64,000 nucleotides of DNA from Sediminicoccus sp. KRV36. Its GTDB lineage: Bacteria; Pseudomonadota; Alphaproteobacteria; Acetobacterales; Acetobacteraceae. The translations under genes and the position numbers were made by a program. Below the pieces are notes generated by a model. The model was given only the letters and a program-made list of their open reading frames with translations, searched no databases and had not been told where the DNA came from. Below are positions 40,805 through 50,578 of the stretch, piece after piece. The DNA lies in NCBI RefSeq assembly GCF_023243115.1, contig NZ_CP085081.1:4237001-4301000 (forward strand), written 5' to 3'. The first letter of the stretch is position 1; each line of letters opens with the position of its first letter.

Positions 40805-41611
40805 CTACTTCGTCACGAAGGCCTTCTCGACCGCGTAGCTGCCGGGCGCATTATTGGTGCCCTCGATGAAGCCGCGGGCCTCCAGCAGCGCCTTGCAATC
40901 CGCGTTCATCGCCTCGCTGCCGCAGATCATCACGCGGTCGAATGCGGGGTCGAGCCGCGCCACGCCGGCCTGTTCCTCGGCTGCCCCGGTCTCGAGGCGG
41001 GTGGTGATGCGGCCCTGCACGGGAAACGCCTCACGCGTCACGGCCGGCAGATAGATCAGCTTCTCGCGCACCATCTCGCCGAGGAGTTCATGCTCCCGCA
41101 GGGCGCCCGTGATGTAGTCGCGATAGGCGAGTTCATCGGCCGTCCGCACCGTATGCGCGACGATCACCCGCTCATAGCGGTCATACACCTCGGGGTCGCG
41201 CATCAGGGACATGAAGGGCGCGAGGCCCGTCCCGGTCGCGAGGAACCAGAGATTGCGGCCGGGCAGCAGGTTGTCGGGGATCAGCGTGCCGACGGGCTTC
41301 TTGCCGATCAGCACGCGCTCTCCCACCTGGATGTGCTGCAGGCGTGAGGTCAGGGGGCCATTGGGCACCTTGATGGAGAGGAACTCCAGGTGATCCTCCC
41401 AGGCCGGGCTGACCATCGAATAGGCGCGGGTCAGCGGCTTGCCGCCGACCATCAGCCCGATCATGGCGAATTGGCCCGAGGTGAAGCGCCAGCTTGGCTC
41501 CCGCGTGCATTTGAAGCTGAAGAGGCTGTCGGTCCAATGATGCACCCAGGTGACTTCCTCGGCGAAGAAACCCGGCGGCGCGGTGATGATGGGTTGGGTG
41601 TCGCTGTCCAT
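40805..41611 (-). CDS. fpr: Ferredoxin--NADP reductase
   Basis: 268 residues from the ATG at 41611. The FAD site is RAYSMVSP (Arg-x-Tyr-Ser), the NADP/FAD contacts lie in TGTGLAPFMSLMRDP and VMICGSEAMN, and the protein ends with the bacterial signature GSYAVEKAFVTK. It exchanges electrons between NADPH and ferredoxin or flavodoxin in the cytosol and is often induced by oxidative stress. It is divergent from an acetyltransferase gene across 51 bp. Confidence 0.93.
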   Translation of the reverse strand: MDSDTQPIITAPPGFFAEEVTWVHHWTDSLFSFKCTREPSWRFTSGQFAMIGLMVGGKPLTRAYSMVSPAWEDHLEFLSIKVPNGPLTSRLQHIQVGERVLIGKKPVGTLIPDNLLPGRNLWFLATGTGLAPFMSLMRDPEVYDRYERVIVAHTVRTADELAYRDYITGALREHELLGEMVREKLIYLPAVTREAFPVQGRITTRLETGAAEEQAGVARLDPAFDRVMICGSEAMNADCKALLEARGFIEGTNNAPGSYAVEKAFVTK

Positions 41612-41662
41612 GCCGCGTTTTGCGACCCGTGACAGGATGGCGCAAGCAGGGAATGATGCGCC

Positions 41663-42373
41663 ATGGTTGATTTTATCCCCCCGCACGACCCCGAAACCGA
41701 TCCGCCCGTCGGCCCGCGCGTGGACGCGGCTCCGCGCCCGCTGCCGGCCCGCATTCCCCATAAGGGCCGCAGCGTGGATCTGGAGGTGCTGCATCCACGC
41801 CACCTGCCCGATCTCTGGCAGGCCGCCCAGAGCGACCAGAGCGAGGCGAGCTGGGCCTATCTCGCCTATGGCCCCTTCGCCACCGAGGCGGCACTCGGCC
41901 AGTTCATCGGCGGGTTTTCCACGACGCATGATCCGATCGCCTGGGCCATCCGCCCGCATCGCAGCGGCACGGTGGATGGCTGGCTGACGCTGATGGAAAT
42001 CCAGCCGGCCAACGCGCATATCGAGATCGGCCATATCTGGTTCTCGCCCCGCATGCAGCGCACGCGGGCAGCCACCGAGGCCATGTTCCTGGTGATGCGC
42101 CACGCCATGGAGGATCTCGGCTATCGCCGGCTCACCTGGAAATGCAACGCGCTCAACGCCCCCTCGCGCCGCGCCGCCGCGCGCCTCGGCTTCACCTATG
42201 AAGGCACCTTGCGCAATGTGATGACGGTGAAGGGCCGCCGGCGGGATACCGCCTGGTTCTCCATCCTGGCCGAAGAATGGCCGGCGCGCTCGGCCGCCAT
42301 CCAGGCCTGGCTGGACGATGCCAATTGGGACCAGGCCGGCCGGCCCAAGGCCTCCCTCATGACGCGCGAATAA
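41663..42373 (+). CDS. GNAT family N-acetyltransferase (RimJ/RimL-type)
   Basis: 236 residues. The acetyl-CoA region is visible as IEIGHIWFSPRMQRTRAATE followed by AMEDLGYRRLTWKCNALNAP and SRRAAARLGFTYEGTLRN, the pattern of RimJ/RimL-like enzymes that acetylate protein N-termini or small amines. An N-terminal stretch of about 35 residues is extra. It stands alone on the plus strand. Substrate unknown. Confidence 0.9.
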   Translation: MVDFIPPHDPETDPPVGPRVDAAPRPLPARIPHKGRSVDLEVLHPRHLPDLWQAAQSDQSEASWAYLAYGPFATEAALGQFIGGFSTTHDPIAWAIRPHRSGTVDGWLTLMEIQPANAHIEIGHIWFSPRMQRTRAATEAMFLVMRHAMEDLGYRRLTWKCNALNAPSRRAAARLGFTYEGTLRNVMTVKGRRRDTAWFSILAEEWPARSAAIQAWLDDANWDQAGRPKASLMTRE

Positions 42374-42435
42374 ACTGGCGGAAAGACGGCGACAGGTGTA
42401 GATTGCGTTATCGCAATGGAACCGGGAGACGGAAC

Positions 42436-42594
42436 ATGACTGGCATGGATTCAGGGGATGTCTTCGCCTGGGCTTTGATCGCGGCGGGTGCCGCCTGGGC
42501 GCTCACCGCACGGCGCCTTCCCATGGGGGCCGCGCTGGCCGCTGCCGCCCTGGCCGCGATGGTAACCAAGGGCGCCTTGTTCGGGCTGGTTTGA
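42436..42594 (+). CDS. Small membrane protein, 52 residues
   Basis: A short gene with a good ribosome site (GGGAG 8 nt before the ATG at 42436). It encodes two hydrophobic helices (VFAWALIAAGAAWALTA and MGAALAAAALAAMVTKGALF) joined by ARRLP. No family is recognised. It lies 62 bp after the acetyltransferase and 77 bp before the phytase-like gene, both on the same strand. Confidence 0.55.
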   Translation: MTGMDSGDVFAWALIAAGAAWALTARRLPMGAALAAAALAAMVTKGALFGLV

Positions 42595-42671
42595 CACAGC
42601 CGCAATAAATCCGTCTCGGGCCTGTCACGCGTGGCTGATAGGCGGCTGCCTCCACTCCGGAGAGACAGCCC

Positions 42672-44051
42672 ATGCGCCGCCTACTGCTTGCCACCGCCGC
42701 CGCCATCAGCCTGGCGTTGCCCGCCGCGGCCGATTCCCGCTTCGAAGCGCGCCTCGCCGGGCATGCCATCCTGCCGGCCGCGACCTTCGTCGCCCCGCCG
42801 GCGGATGCGCCTGAATATTTCCGCCTCTCCGGCCGCTTCACCGGCCCGGGCAATCTCCGCAATGAGCAGCCGGGCAGCATCCCGGGCGTGAGCCTGCCGG
42901 GCTATGGCCCGCGCCCCACCGGCCTCGCCATGCCTTTTCCCGGCCAGCCGCTCCAGGGCTTCTCCGGCATCAAGCCGGTCGGTGATGGAAGCTACTGGGT
43001 GACGGGTGACAATGGCTTCGGCAATCGCCGCAACAGCCCGGACGCGCTGCTGATGATCCATCGCGTGCGTCCCAACTGGCAAGGGGGCGCGGTGGCCGTC
43101 GAGAACACCATCTTCCTGGCCGACCCCAACCGCGTGGCCGGCTTCGTGATCCAGAACGAAGCCACGCCCACGCGCTACCTCACCGGCGCCGATTTCGATG
43201 TGGAGAGCATCCAGCCGCTGCCCGATGGCACGATGATGATCGGCGATGAATTCGGCCCCTACCTCCTGCATTTCGACGCCCAGGGCCGGCTGCTGCGCGT
43301 CATCGAAACCACCCTGGATGGCGAGGTGCTGCGCACGCCTGACCACCACGCCCAGGTCATCCCCGCCAACCCCACGGCCGGCGTTCCCGCCCGCGTCCGC
43401 CGCTCGGGCGGGTATGAGGGCATGGCGCTGACGCCGGATGGCCGCACCATCTGGGCGATGATGGAGCAGCCGCTCTTTGCCCCCGGAACCAACCAGCCCG
43501 AGGGGGCTTTTCTGCGCATCCTGGAATTCGACGTGGCGCGCATGGCCTGGACCGGCCGCAACCTGCGCTACCGGCTGGAACAGGGTGCGACGGCCATCGG
43601 CGATTTCAACATGATCGACGCGCGCCGCGCCCTGGTGATCGAGCGCGACAATGGCGAGGGCGACCCCGGCCGCGCCTGCGCCGCGGGCGTGGAAAGCACC
43701 CACGCCGCCCCCTGCTTCGCCATGCCCGCGCGCCTCAAGCGCATCTATCTGGTGGATCTGGGTGCGGCGGATGCCGAAGGCTTCATCCGCAAGATCGGCC
43801 ATATCGACCTGATGGCCATCCAGGACCCCGAGCGCCTGGCGCGCCAACGGGGTGATCGCCCGCAGGGTGCGAGCGACACCGCCTTCAGCTTCCCCTTCTT
43901 CACCATCGAGAATGTGGCGATGGTGGATGCGGAGCACATCATCGTCGGGAATGACAACAACCTGCCCTTCTCGGCCGGCCGCCACCTGACGCGGGCCGAT
44001 GACAATGAGCTGATCCTGCTGCACGTGCCGGAATTGCTGCGCGCGCGCTGA
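42672..44051 (+). CDS. Esterase-like activity of phytase family protein, secreted
   Basis: 459 residues with a signal peptide (LLLATAAAISLALPAAADS). The beta-propeller phytase-like domain shows GFSGIKPVGDGSYWVTGDNG, DFDVESIQPLPDGTMMIGDE, FGPYLLHFDAQGRLLRV, GYEGMALTPDGRTIWAMMEQ and the closing IENVAMVDAEHIIVGNDNN. The acidic clusters are likely calcium ligands. It is probably a periplasmic phosphoesterase or esterase. A hairpin follows the stop. Confidence 0.9.
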   Translation: MRRLLLATAAAISLALPAAADSRFEARLAGHAILPAATFVAPPADAPEYFRLSGRFTGPGNLRNEQPGSIPGVSLPGYGPRPTGLAMPFPGQPLQGFSGIKPVGDGSYWVTGDNGFGNRRNSPDALLMIHRVRPNWQGGAVAVENTIFLADPNRVAGFVIQNEATPTRYLTGADFDVESIQPLPDGTMMIGDEFGPYLLHFDAQGRLLRVIETTLDGEVLRTPDHHAQVIPANPTAGVPARVRRSGGYEGMALTPDGRTIWAMMEQPLFAPGTNQPEGAFLRILEFDVARMAWTGRNLRYRLEQGATAIGDFNMIDARRALVIERDNGEGDPGRACAAGVESTHAAPCFAMPARLKRIYLVDLGAADAEGFIRKIGHIDLMAIQDPERLARQRGDRPQGASDTAFSFPFFTIENVAMVDAEHIIVGNDNNLPFSAGRHLTRADDNELILLHVPELLRAR

Positions 44052-44068
44052 CGGAAACAGCCGAGGGA

Positions 44069-44097
44069 GGTGGGGGGCGGGCTTGCGCGCCCCCACC
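44069..44097 (+). terminator. Hairpin after the phytase-like gene
   Basis: GGTGGGGG(G)CG and CGCCCCCACC pair over 10 bp with one bulged G and an 8-nt loop, 17 bp after the stop codon. Confidence 0.5.
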
Positions 44098-44137
44098 ACC
44101 GACTTAGCATGGCGGCATAGTTTCGAGGTGACGAACC

Positions 44138-45340
44138 ATGCCCGCCCCTGACGATGTGAAGGCCTTCATTCCGGGCGAGCGCGTGACGCATGCGCCGCTG
44201 GGCTCCGGCGTGCTGGATGGCATGCGCTTCGCCGTGAAGGATCTGTTCGACGTCGCGGGTGCCCCCACCACCTATGGCAATCCCGATTGGGCCCGCACCC
44301 ACCCCGTGGCCGCCGCCACGGCGCCCGCCATCCTCGCGCTGCTGGAGGCGGGCGGGCATCTGGTCGGCAAGACCAAGACCGTCGAACTCGCCTATGGCCT
44401 GACCGGCGAGAATGTCTGGCACGGCACGCCGATCAATCCCAACGCGCCGGATCGCTTCCCGGGTGGCTCCTCCTGCGGCTCGGCGGCCGCGGTGGGGGCG
44501 GGGCTGGTGGATTTCGCGCTCGGCTCCGACACCGGCGGCAGCGTGCGCATTCCGGCCAGCTATTGCGGCGTCTTCGGCATCCGGCCGAGCTGGGGGGCGG
44601 TCAGCCTGGCCGGCGCCTGCGGCCTTGGGCCGAGCTTCGATACCTGCGGCTGGTTCGCCCAGAGCGCCCGCATCCTCCAGGCGGTGGGGGACGTGCTGCT
44701 GCCCGAGGATGCACTGCCGAGCGTCATGCACCTCGCGCCGCTGCTGAAGCCGCAAAGTGTTTGGATCAACGCCGATCCAGCTACGGCCAATGCGCTGCTG
44801 CCGGCCTTCGAGGCGCTGGAACGCGTGGTCGGCACGGGCGAGGCAGTACGGGTCGAAGGCCCGGCCAATGTCCTGGGCGAGGCTTACGAGAATTTCCGCT
44901 GCGTCCAGGCGCAGGAGGCCTGGGCCACCCTCGGCAGTTGGGTGACGGCAACCCAGCCGGCCTTCGGCCCCGGCGTGAAGGAACGCTTCGACGCGGCACG
45001 GGACATGGACCCGGCCAAGGCCGCTGCCGGCCGGGCCTTCCGCAAGCGCTTTTCGGTGCGCATCCGCTCGCTCCTCGCGGGTGGCGGCGTGCTGGCCTTC
45101 CCCACATCGCCCTTTGCCGCCCCCTTGCTCACCGCCTCCCTGGCCGAGCAGAACGCCGTGCGGGAACGCACGATGGGCGTCACCGCGCTGTCCGGCCTGG
45201 CGGGGCTTTGCGAGGTCAGCATCCCGGCGGGCCGGGTGGATGGCGCGCCGGTGGGGCTTTCCATCGTTGCCGGCCCAGGGCGGGACCGCGCTTTGCTCGA
45301 TCTCGCGCTGCGGGTCTCGAACGCATTGGGCCTCGCATGA
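44138..45340 (+). CDS. Amidase (amidase signature family)
   Basis: 400 residues. The Ser-cisSer-Lys triad is intact: Lys34 in FAVKDLFDVAG, the Gly/Ser-rich GGSSCGSAAAVGAG (Ser111/112) and the nucleophile Ser135 in SDTGGSVRIPASYCG. It hydrolyses an amide in the cytosol. It is shorter than the usual 450-500 residues, as in the plant AMI1-like branch. Its stop overlaps the start of an acetyltransferase gene (ATGA), so the two are co-expressed. Substrate unknown. Confidence 0.92.
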   Translation: MPAPDDVKAFIPGERVTHAPLGSGVLDGMRFAVKDLFDVAGAPTTYGNPDWARTHPVAAATAPAILALLEAGGHLVGKTKTVELAYGLTGENVWHGTPINPNAPDRFPGGSSCGSAAAVGAGLVDFALGSDTGGSVRIPASYCGVFGIRPSWGAVSLAGACGLGPSFDTCGWFAQSARILQAVGDVLLPEDALPSVMHLAPLLKPQSVWINADPATANALLPAFEALERVVGTGEAVRVEGPANVLGEAYENFRCVQAQEAWATLGSWVTATQPAFGPGVKERFDAARDMDPAKAAAGRAFRKRFSVRIRSLLAGGGVLAFPTSPFAAPLLTASLAEQNAVRERTMGVTALSGLAGLCEVSIPAGRVDGAPVGLSIVAGPGRDRALLDLALRVSNALGLA

Positions 45341-45858
45341 TCATCCGGGACGCCGTGGCCGCGGACCTCGCCGATATCACCGCCATCTATGCCCATCACG
45401 TGCTGACCGGCACCGGGACCTTCGAGGAGAGCCCACCCGATACCGCCGAAATCGCCGCGCGCATGGCCAAGGTGCAGGCGGCCGGCTGCGCCTGGCTGGT
45501 GGCCGAGAATGACGGCGTAATCACGGGCTATGGCTATTACGCCCAGATCCGTGATCGCAGCGCCTATCGCTTCACGGCGGAGGACAGCATCTATGTGCGC
45601 GACGATGTGCGGGGCATGGGCGTGGGCAAGGCCCTGGTGCTGGCGTTGCTCGAACACGCCACGGCGCGCGGCTTCCGGCAGATGATCGCCGTGATCGGCG
45701 ATAGCGAGAATGTGGGTTCCATCGGGCTGCATTCCTCCCTCGGCTTTCGCCAGGTGGGGACGATGAAGGCGGTGGGGCTGAAATTCGGCCAATGGGTGGA
45801 TGTGGTGACGATGCAACGCCCGCTGGGCGAGGGCGAGCAGAGCCTGCCGACGGGCTGA
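45337..45858 (+). CDS. GNAT N-acetyltransferase, phosphinothricin acetyltransferase-like
   Basis: 173 residues. Pat/MnaT-type motifs: IRDAVAADLADITAIYAHHV, GTGTFEESPPD, YGYYAQIRDRSAYRFTAEDS, the acetyl-CoA loop VRGMGVGKALVLALLEHA and GLHSSLGFRQVGTMKAVGLK. Members acetylate amines such as phosphinothricin or methionine sulfoximine. It is coupled to the amidase gene, so it may modify the amine released. Confidence 0.92.
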   Translation: MIIRDAVAADLADITAIYAHHVLTGTGTFEESPPDTAEIAARMAKVQAAGCAWLVAENDGVITGYGYYAQIRDRSAYRFTAEDSIYVRDDVRGMGVGKALVLALLEHATARGFRQMIAVIGDSENVGSIGLHSSLGFRQVGTMKAVGLKFGQWVDVVTMQRPLGEGEQSLPTG

Positions 45859-45914
45859 TCACGGCACGCAGACAGCATAAAAATCCGCGCGGCGAGGCTC
45901 AGAGCACCCGGGGT

Positions 45915-46736
45915 TTACCCCGATTGCGCGGTGCCCGGCCGCTCGAACAAATGGGACTTGATCAAGGCCGGATCCTGGAAGCTGTCCGTGGACCAGACCC
46001 TCTGATGCGCCACGAAATTGGCCATGCCGACCTCTTCCAGGACCAGGCCCGCGGCTTCGGCGAGGATCGCGTCATAATTCTCCTGCAGGACGCGGTTCGT
46101 GGGGTCCAGGCCGGTGATCAGCACGAGCCCGGTCGGCGGGGCATCGAGGCAGATGATGCGCAGATCGGGCCGGTATTTCCGCAAGACCGGCAACAGCTTC
46201 CAGACATCCCCCGCCCAGCGCTTCGGGTTGCGCGTCGGCAGGTCCTTCGGGCGGCGCTGGTCCCGGCGTGACATGCCGACATCCGTTGGCAGCAGATCAT
46301 GCACCAGGATGACCGATTTCGAGTGGCAATGGATTTCCGTGTTGTAGAAATCACGCAGCAGGAATTCAAACAGGTGCAACCCGTCCAGGAATGCCATGTC
46401 GAGTTCCCGGCCGAACAGATTGCGCACATTATACTGCGCGAAGAATTCATCGCTCGGCAGGCGGAACAGCAGGGAAACGGGCTTGGTGTTGATATCCTCG
46501 GCCGAGAGCATGAAGCCGGGATCAATGGCGATGCGGGGGCATTGGGCCAGGCGGAATGTTCCGCCCAGCAGGACGCCGATCTCCAGATAGGTCCTGGGCT
46601 GCAGCACGGCGTGCAGCCGCTCGATCACGGAGGCATAGGGCTCACCGGCCCATTCGGGCGCGAAATTCCGTGGATCATTCAGCGGCTGCGGCACGGATGC
46701 CGCAGCGGATCGGGCCACATCGCCTGAAGCACCCAT
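45915..46736 (-). CDS. Class I SAM-dependent methyltransferase-like protein
   Basis: 273 residues from the ATG at 46736 (AAGGAG 7 nt upstream). A Rossmann-type start, TYLEIGVLLGGTFRLAQCPR followed by AIDPGF, and DMAFLDGLHLFEFLLRDFYN with VILVHDLLP, match the Methyltransf_24 branch, where the substrate is often a sugar or a small natural-product moiety. The usual G-x-G of the SAM loop is partly degenerate (E-I-G-V-L-L-G-G). It follows glyA, separated by a strong hairpin. Confidence 0.7.
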   Translation of the reverse strand: MGASGDVARSAAASVPQPLNDPRNFAPEWAGEPYASVIERLHAVLQPRTYLEIGVLLGGTFRLAQCPRIAIDPGFMLSAEDINTKPVSLLFRLPSDEFFAQYNVRNLFGRELDMAFLDGLHLFEFLLRDFYNTEIHCHSKSVILVHDLLPTDVGMSRRDQRRPKDLPTRNPKRWAGDVWKLLPVLRKYRPDLRIICLDAPPTGLVLITGLDPTNRVLQENYDAILAEAAGLVLEEVGMANFVAHQRVWSTDSFQDPALIKSHLFERPGTAQSG

Positions 46737-46755
46737 GCATGATCTCCTTTGCCGA

Positions 46756-46794
46756 GAGCACGCATCGGGGTCACGCCGTGACCCCGATGCGCTC
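46756..46794 (-). terminator. Strong hairpin between glyA and the methyltransferase gene
   Basis: CGCATCGGGGTCA (46761-46773), loop CGCCG and TGACCCCGATGCG (46779-46791) form a perfect 13-bp stem, extended by GAG/CTC beyond a 2-nt bulge. On the minus strand it lies 17-50 bp after the glyA stop and just before the methyltransferase ribosome site. No T-run follows. Confidence 0.6.
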
Positions 46795-46807
46795 AAGCAT
46801 CACATCG

Positions 46808-48109
46808 TCAGGCGTAGATCGGGAATTTCGCGCAGAGCGCCTGGACATCCTGCGCCACGGCCTGCTCCACGGCGCTGTTGCCCTCAGGGCTGTTCGCCTT
46901 GGACAGCCCGTCCAGGACACGGCCGATCATGCGGCCCACGTCGCGGAACTCGGCCTCGCCGAAGCCGCGCGTGGTACCGGCGGGGGTGCCGAGGCGGATG
47001 CCGCTGGTCACCATCGGCTTTTCGGGATCGAAGGGAATGGCGTTCTTGTTGCAGGTCAGGTGGGCACGGCCCAGGGCCGCTTCCGCCGCCTTGCCCGTCA
47101 GGCCCTTGGGCCGGAGGTCCACCAGCATCAGGTGGCTGTCGGTCCCGCCCGAGACGATGTTGACGCCCTGCTGCACCAGCTCATCGGCCAGGGCGCGGGC
47201 ATTCACCACCACCTGCTTGGCATAGGCGCGGAAATCCGGCCGAAGCGCCTCGCCGAACGCCACGGCCTTGGCGGCGATGACATGCATGAGCGGGCCGCCC
47301 TGCAGCCCCGGGAACATGGCGGAGTTGATTTTCTTCGCGATGGCCTCGTCATTGGTCAGCACCAGGCCGCCGCGCGGGCCGCGCAGCGTCTTGTGCGTCG
47401 TCGTTGTCGTCACATGCGCGTGCTGCACCGGCGAGGGGTAGGCGCCAGCGGCCACGAGGCCCGCGTAATGCGCCATGTCCACCATGAAGATCGCGCCGAT
47501 TTCATCGGCCACGGCGCGGAACCGGGCAAAATCAATCTCGCGCGAATAGGCCGAGCCGCCGGCGATGATCAGCTTGGGCCGCTGCTCGCGCGCCAGGAGC
47601 TCCATCGTCTCGTAGTCGAGCAGGCCCGTCTCCGCGTGCACACCATAGGCAATCGGGTGGAACCACTTGCCCGAGTAGTTCACCGGCGCGCCATGGGTCA
47701 GGTGCCCGCCCGCCGCCAGGTCCATCGCCAGGAAGGTGTCGCCCGGCTGGAGCAGCGCGAAGAACACCGCGATATTGGCCGAAGCACCGCTATGCGGCTG
47801 AACATTCGCGAATTTCGCGCCGAACAATTCCTTGGCGCGCTCGATGGCCAGCGTCTCGGCCACATCCACGAACTCGCAGCCGCCATAATAGCGCCGCCCC
47901 GGATAGCCCTCGGCGTATTTATTGGTCATCACCGAGCCCTGGGCTTCCAGCACGGCCCGGCTGACGATGTTTTCCGAGGCGATCAGCTCGATGCCATCCT
48001 GCTGGCGCGTCAGCTCGTGCGCGATCGCGGCGGCCAGCTCGGGGTCGGCTTCCGCGATGCCGGCCTGGAAGAAGCGGGCCGGGAGGAAGCGGGCGGTGTT
48101 CTCGTTCAT
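46808..48109 (-). CDS. glyA: Serine hydroxymethyltransferase
   Basis: 433 residues from the ATG at 48109. Characteristic segments: [48 protein letters not shown], and the PLP-binding Lys in [16 protein letters not shown]. It interconverts serine and glycine with tetrahydrofolate and feeds one-carbon metabolism in the cytosol. rpiB, its usual neighbour in Rhodospirillales by my recollection, lies 2 kb upstream on the same strand, but a chemoreceptor gene stands between. Confidence 0.97.
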   Translation of the reverse strand: MNENTARFLPARFFQAGIAEADPELAAAIAHELTRQQDGIELIASENIVSRAVLEAQGSVMTNKYAEGYPGRRYYGGCEFVDVAETLAIERAKELFGAKFANVQPHSGASANIAVFFALLQPGDTFLAMDLAAGGHLTHGAPVNYSGKWFHPIAYGVHAETGLLDYETMELLAREQRPKLIIAGGSAYSREIDFARFRAVADEIGAIFMVDMAHYAGLVAAGAYPSPVQHAHVTTTTTHKTLRGPRGGLVLTNDEAIAKKINSAMFPGLQGGPLMHVIAAKAVAFGEALRPDFRAYAKQVVVNARALADELVQQGVNIVSGGTDSHLMLVDLRPKGLTGKAAEAALGRAHLTCNKNAIPFDPEKPMVTSGIRLGTPAGTTRGFGEAEFRDVGRMIGRVLDGLSKANSPEGNSAVEQAVAQDVQALCAKFPIYA

Positions 48110-48214
48110 GGGCGGCGGTCCTTGGGCAAGGTTTCTGACCGCCGCCATACCACATGCCCCGCCATCCGGCATACCATGCCAAGCTGACCCATGGGGGATA
48201 ATGAGCCGCCGTCC

Positions 48215-50008
48215 TCAGCCGACGCGGCGCATCGGCGCTGGCTCCTCCACCGCATCGGCCGAGCTGCGAACAATCCGCACCAGGGAGCGTTGCAATTCCT
48301 GGACGCTGCCCTGCGCCGCCTCGGCCGCGGTCTGGACAGCGACGGCCGCGTCGCCCGAGCTGCGCGCCTCGGTCGCCACATCCACGATGCGGGCTTCGAC
48401 ATTGCGGACCGAGGTCGCGGCCCCGGCGACGGAGCGGGCGATGTCCTCGGTCGCCGCACTTTGCTGCTCCATGGCCTCCGCCATGGCGTTGGCGGAGCGG
48501 TCCAGCGTGCCCACGCTGGTCGCGATGCGTCCGATTACCGCCACGGCCTCCCGCGTCACCACTTCGATGGTGCCGATCTGCTGGGCGATATCGCCGGTCC
48601 GCTGCGCCGTCAGCGTGGCCAGGGCCTTCACCTCGCCGGCGACCACGGCGAAGCCCTTGCCGGCCTCACCGGCCCGCGCGGCCTCGATCGTCGCATTCAG
48701 GGCCAGGAGGTTCGTCTGACCGGCGATCTCGCCGATGAGCCGAGCCACTTCGCCGATGCGGCTGACCGCCTCCTGCAGGCCGCCGATCGTGGCCACCCCG
48801 GCCTCGACCCCGGACACCGCCTCGCGCGAGGATTCCGAGCTGGCCTGGAGCTGCCGCGTGACCGAGCGGATACTGGCCGAAAGCTGCTCGGTCGCCATCA
48901 CGACGATCTGGGTCGCTTCCAGGGCCTCGGCCGCCGCTCCCGCCACGCCTTCGCTTTGCTGGGAGACGCGCGCCGCCCCCTCGCGCAGGCGGAGCGCCAC
49001 GCCGGACACATCGCCCATGCTCGCATTGACCTGCCGGACGGCGTCCTGGGTTTCGCTTTCCACGCGCGCGGCCATGCTGGCCATGGCCTGGCGCTGCAGG
49101 GCGGCGCGTTCGGCGGCGGCGCGTTCCTGGGTGGCGGCCTCCTCGGCACGGGCCTGGGCGGCGCGTTCGGACAGGCCACGAATGGCCCGCGCGAGGCGGC
49201 CCACCTCGTCCTGGCGATCCGAGAGGGAGGCGGAGTCGTCAGATTTCCCTTGCGCCTCGCCCCGGCTCAACTGCTCCGCCACATCGGTGAGCCGGCCAAG
49301 CGGCCGCGCCACGCCCAGGACGAAAAGCAGGACCAGCGCCGCCGTGCCCAGCAGCACCACCAAGGCCAGGGCGATCCAGCCATTGCGGATCGCTGCCTCG
49401 GCCAGGCTGCGCGCTTCGCTCGCCATGCGGGACTGGGTGCCCACATTGCCATCCACCTGGACCACCAGCGCATCGCGCATCCCGTCCACCGTGGCGTCCA
49501 CCTGGCGGCGGATGATCTCCACCGCGGCCTCGCGGCGGCCCGCCAGCAGCGCATCCCGCACAGCGACCGCGTGGCGCTCAAGCTCCGCGATGCGGGCCCG
49601 GTTGGCCTCGGCCACGGCGCGCTGCCCGGGATCGCCACGCTCGAACTGGTTGTTGCGCGTGTGGAAGTTACGAAGCTCGGCTTCGACCTCCCGCCAGAGG
49701 CTGGCCTGGGCCGTGACGTTCCCATCCTCGATCACCATGCGGTTGAGGTGGCGCGCGACCATCTGGAAATGACGCTGCGCCCGCGCGAGGGAGACGTAGC
49801 CGGGCGACCTCTCCTCGGCGATGACGCGATAGGATTCGTTCAGCCGGGCCACTTCGCCGGATTGATAGAGTGCGGAGCCCAGGGAGCCCAGGCAGATCAC
49901 GCCAAGCAGGATGATGCCGCGCGCGGTGATGGAGAGGTGACGCAAAGCCTGCAATGCCGGTGGTCCTTCATGTCTCAGCGCGGCCACATCACGGCCGTGC
50001 AGAGGCAT
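48215..50008 (-). CDS. Methyl-accepting chemotaxis protein (intact)
   Basis: 597 residues. First membrane helix near residues 28-48 ([20 protein letters not shown]), a periplasmic helical-bundle sensor (about 50-205), second helix near 208-230 ([20 protein letters not shown]), a HAMP domain, and the signalling domain with the conserved tip ([19 protein letters not shown]). It signals to CheA/CheW, not encoded here. The ligand is unknown. It lies between rpiB and glyA on the same strand. Confidence 0.95.
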   Translation of the reverse strand: MPLHGRDVAALRHEGPPALQALRHLSITARGIILLGVICLGSLGSALYQSGEVARLNESYRVIAEERSPGYVSLARAQRHFQMVARHLNRMVIEDGNVTAQASLWREVEAELRNFHTRNNQFERGDPGQRAVAEANRARIAELERHAVAVRDALLAGRREAAVEIIRRQVDATVDGMRDALVVQVDGNVGTQSRMASEARSLAEAAIRNGWIALALVVLLGTAALVLLFVLGVARPLGRLTDVAEQLSRGEAQGKSDDSASLSDRQDEVGRLARAIRGLSERAAQARAEEAATQERAAAERAALQRQAMASMAARVESETQDAVRQVNASMGDVSGVALRLREGAARVSQQSEGVAGAAAEALEATQIVVMATEQLSASIRSVTRQLQASSESSREAVSGVEAGVATIGGLQEAVSRIGEVARLIGEIAGQTNLLALNATIEAARAGEAGKGFAVVAGEVKALATLTAQRTGDIAQQIGTIEVVTREAVAVIGRIATSVGTLDRSANAMAEAMEQQSAATEDIARSVAGAATSVRNVEARIVDVATEARSSGDAAVAVQTAAEAAQGSVQELQRSLVRIVRSSADAVEEPAPMRRVG

Positions 50009-50092
50009 TAAAGGCGTAGGCCTGAAAAATTCCCTAACCGCTCACGCGCCGCGCAGCAGATGCAGCGAAGCCAACCGTCCTGCGCTTTCGCG

Positions 50093-50530
50093 TCAGGCGA
50101 GGGAGGACTCGATCTTCGCCACCCGCCGCCCGTGCCGCCCCCCTTCAAAGGGAGTGGCCAGAAAGGCGGCCAGCGCGTCCAGCGCCACCTCGACGCCGGT
50201 GGTGCGGGCACCGAAGCAGGCGATATTGGCATCATTATGCGCGCGGGTGAGCCGCGCCTCGGTGGTGTTGTGCAGCACGGCGGCGCGGATGGCGGGATGT
50301 CGGTTGGCGGCAATCGCCATGCCAATGCCCGACCCACAGACCAGCACGCCGAACCCGGCCTCCCCCGCGCCCACCTTCGCCGCGACGTCATGCGCGAAAT
50401 CCGGATAATCCACGCTCGTGTCATCCTGCGTGCCGGCATCGAGCACGACATGCCCCTGGGCTTCCAGGGCAGAGAGGATGGCCCGCTTCAGCGGCAGGCC
50501 GGCATGGTCGGAACCAAGGGCGATGATCAT
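50093..50530 (-). CDS. rpiB: Ribose 5-phosphate isomerase B
   Basis: 145 residues from the ATG at 50530 (ATG 50542 adds four residues). Family motifs are complete: ALGSDHAGLPLK, DYPDFAHDVA, the active-site Cys in LVCGSGIGMAIAANR, HNDANIACFGARTTG and the C-terminal GGRHGRRV. It interconverts ribose 5-phosphate and ribulose 5-phosphate. The chemoreceptor gene begins 84 bp after its stop. Confidence 0.95.
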   Translation of the reverse strand: MIIALGSDHAGLPLKRAILSALEAQGHVVLDAGTQDDTSVDYPDFAHDVAAKVGAGEAGFGVLVCGSGIGMAIAANRHPAIRAAVLHNTTEARLTRAHNDANIACFGARTTGVEVALDALAAFLATPFEGGRHGRRVAKIESSLA

Positions 50531-50578
50531 GGCCGGGGCCATACCATGCGCGGCCGGGGGGCCGAAACCGCGCTTTGC

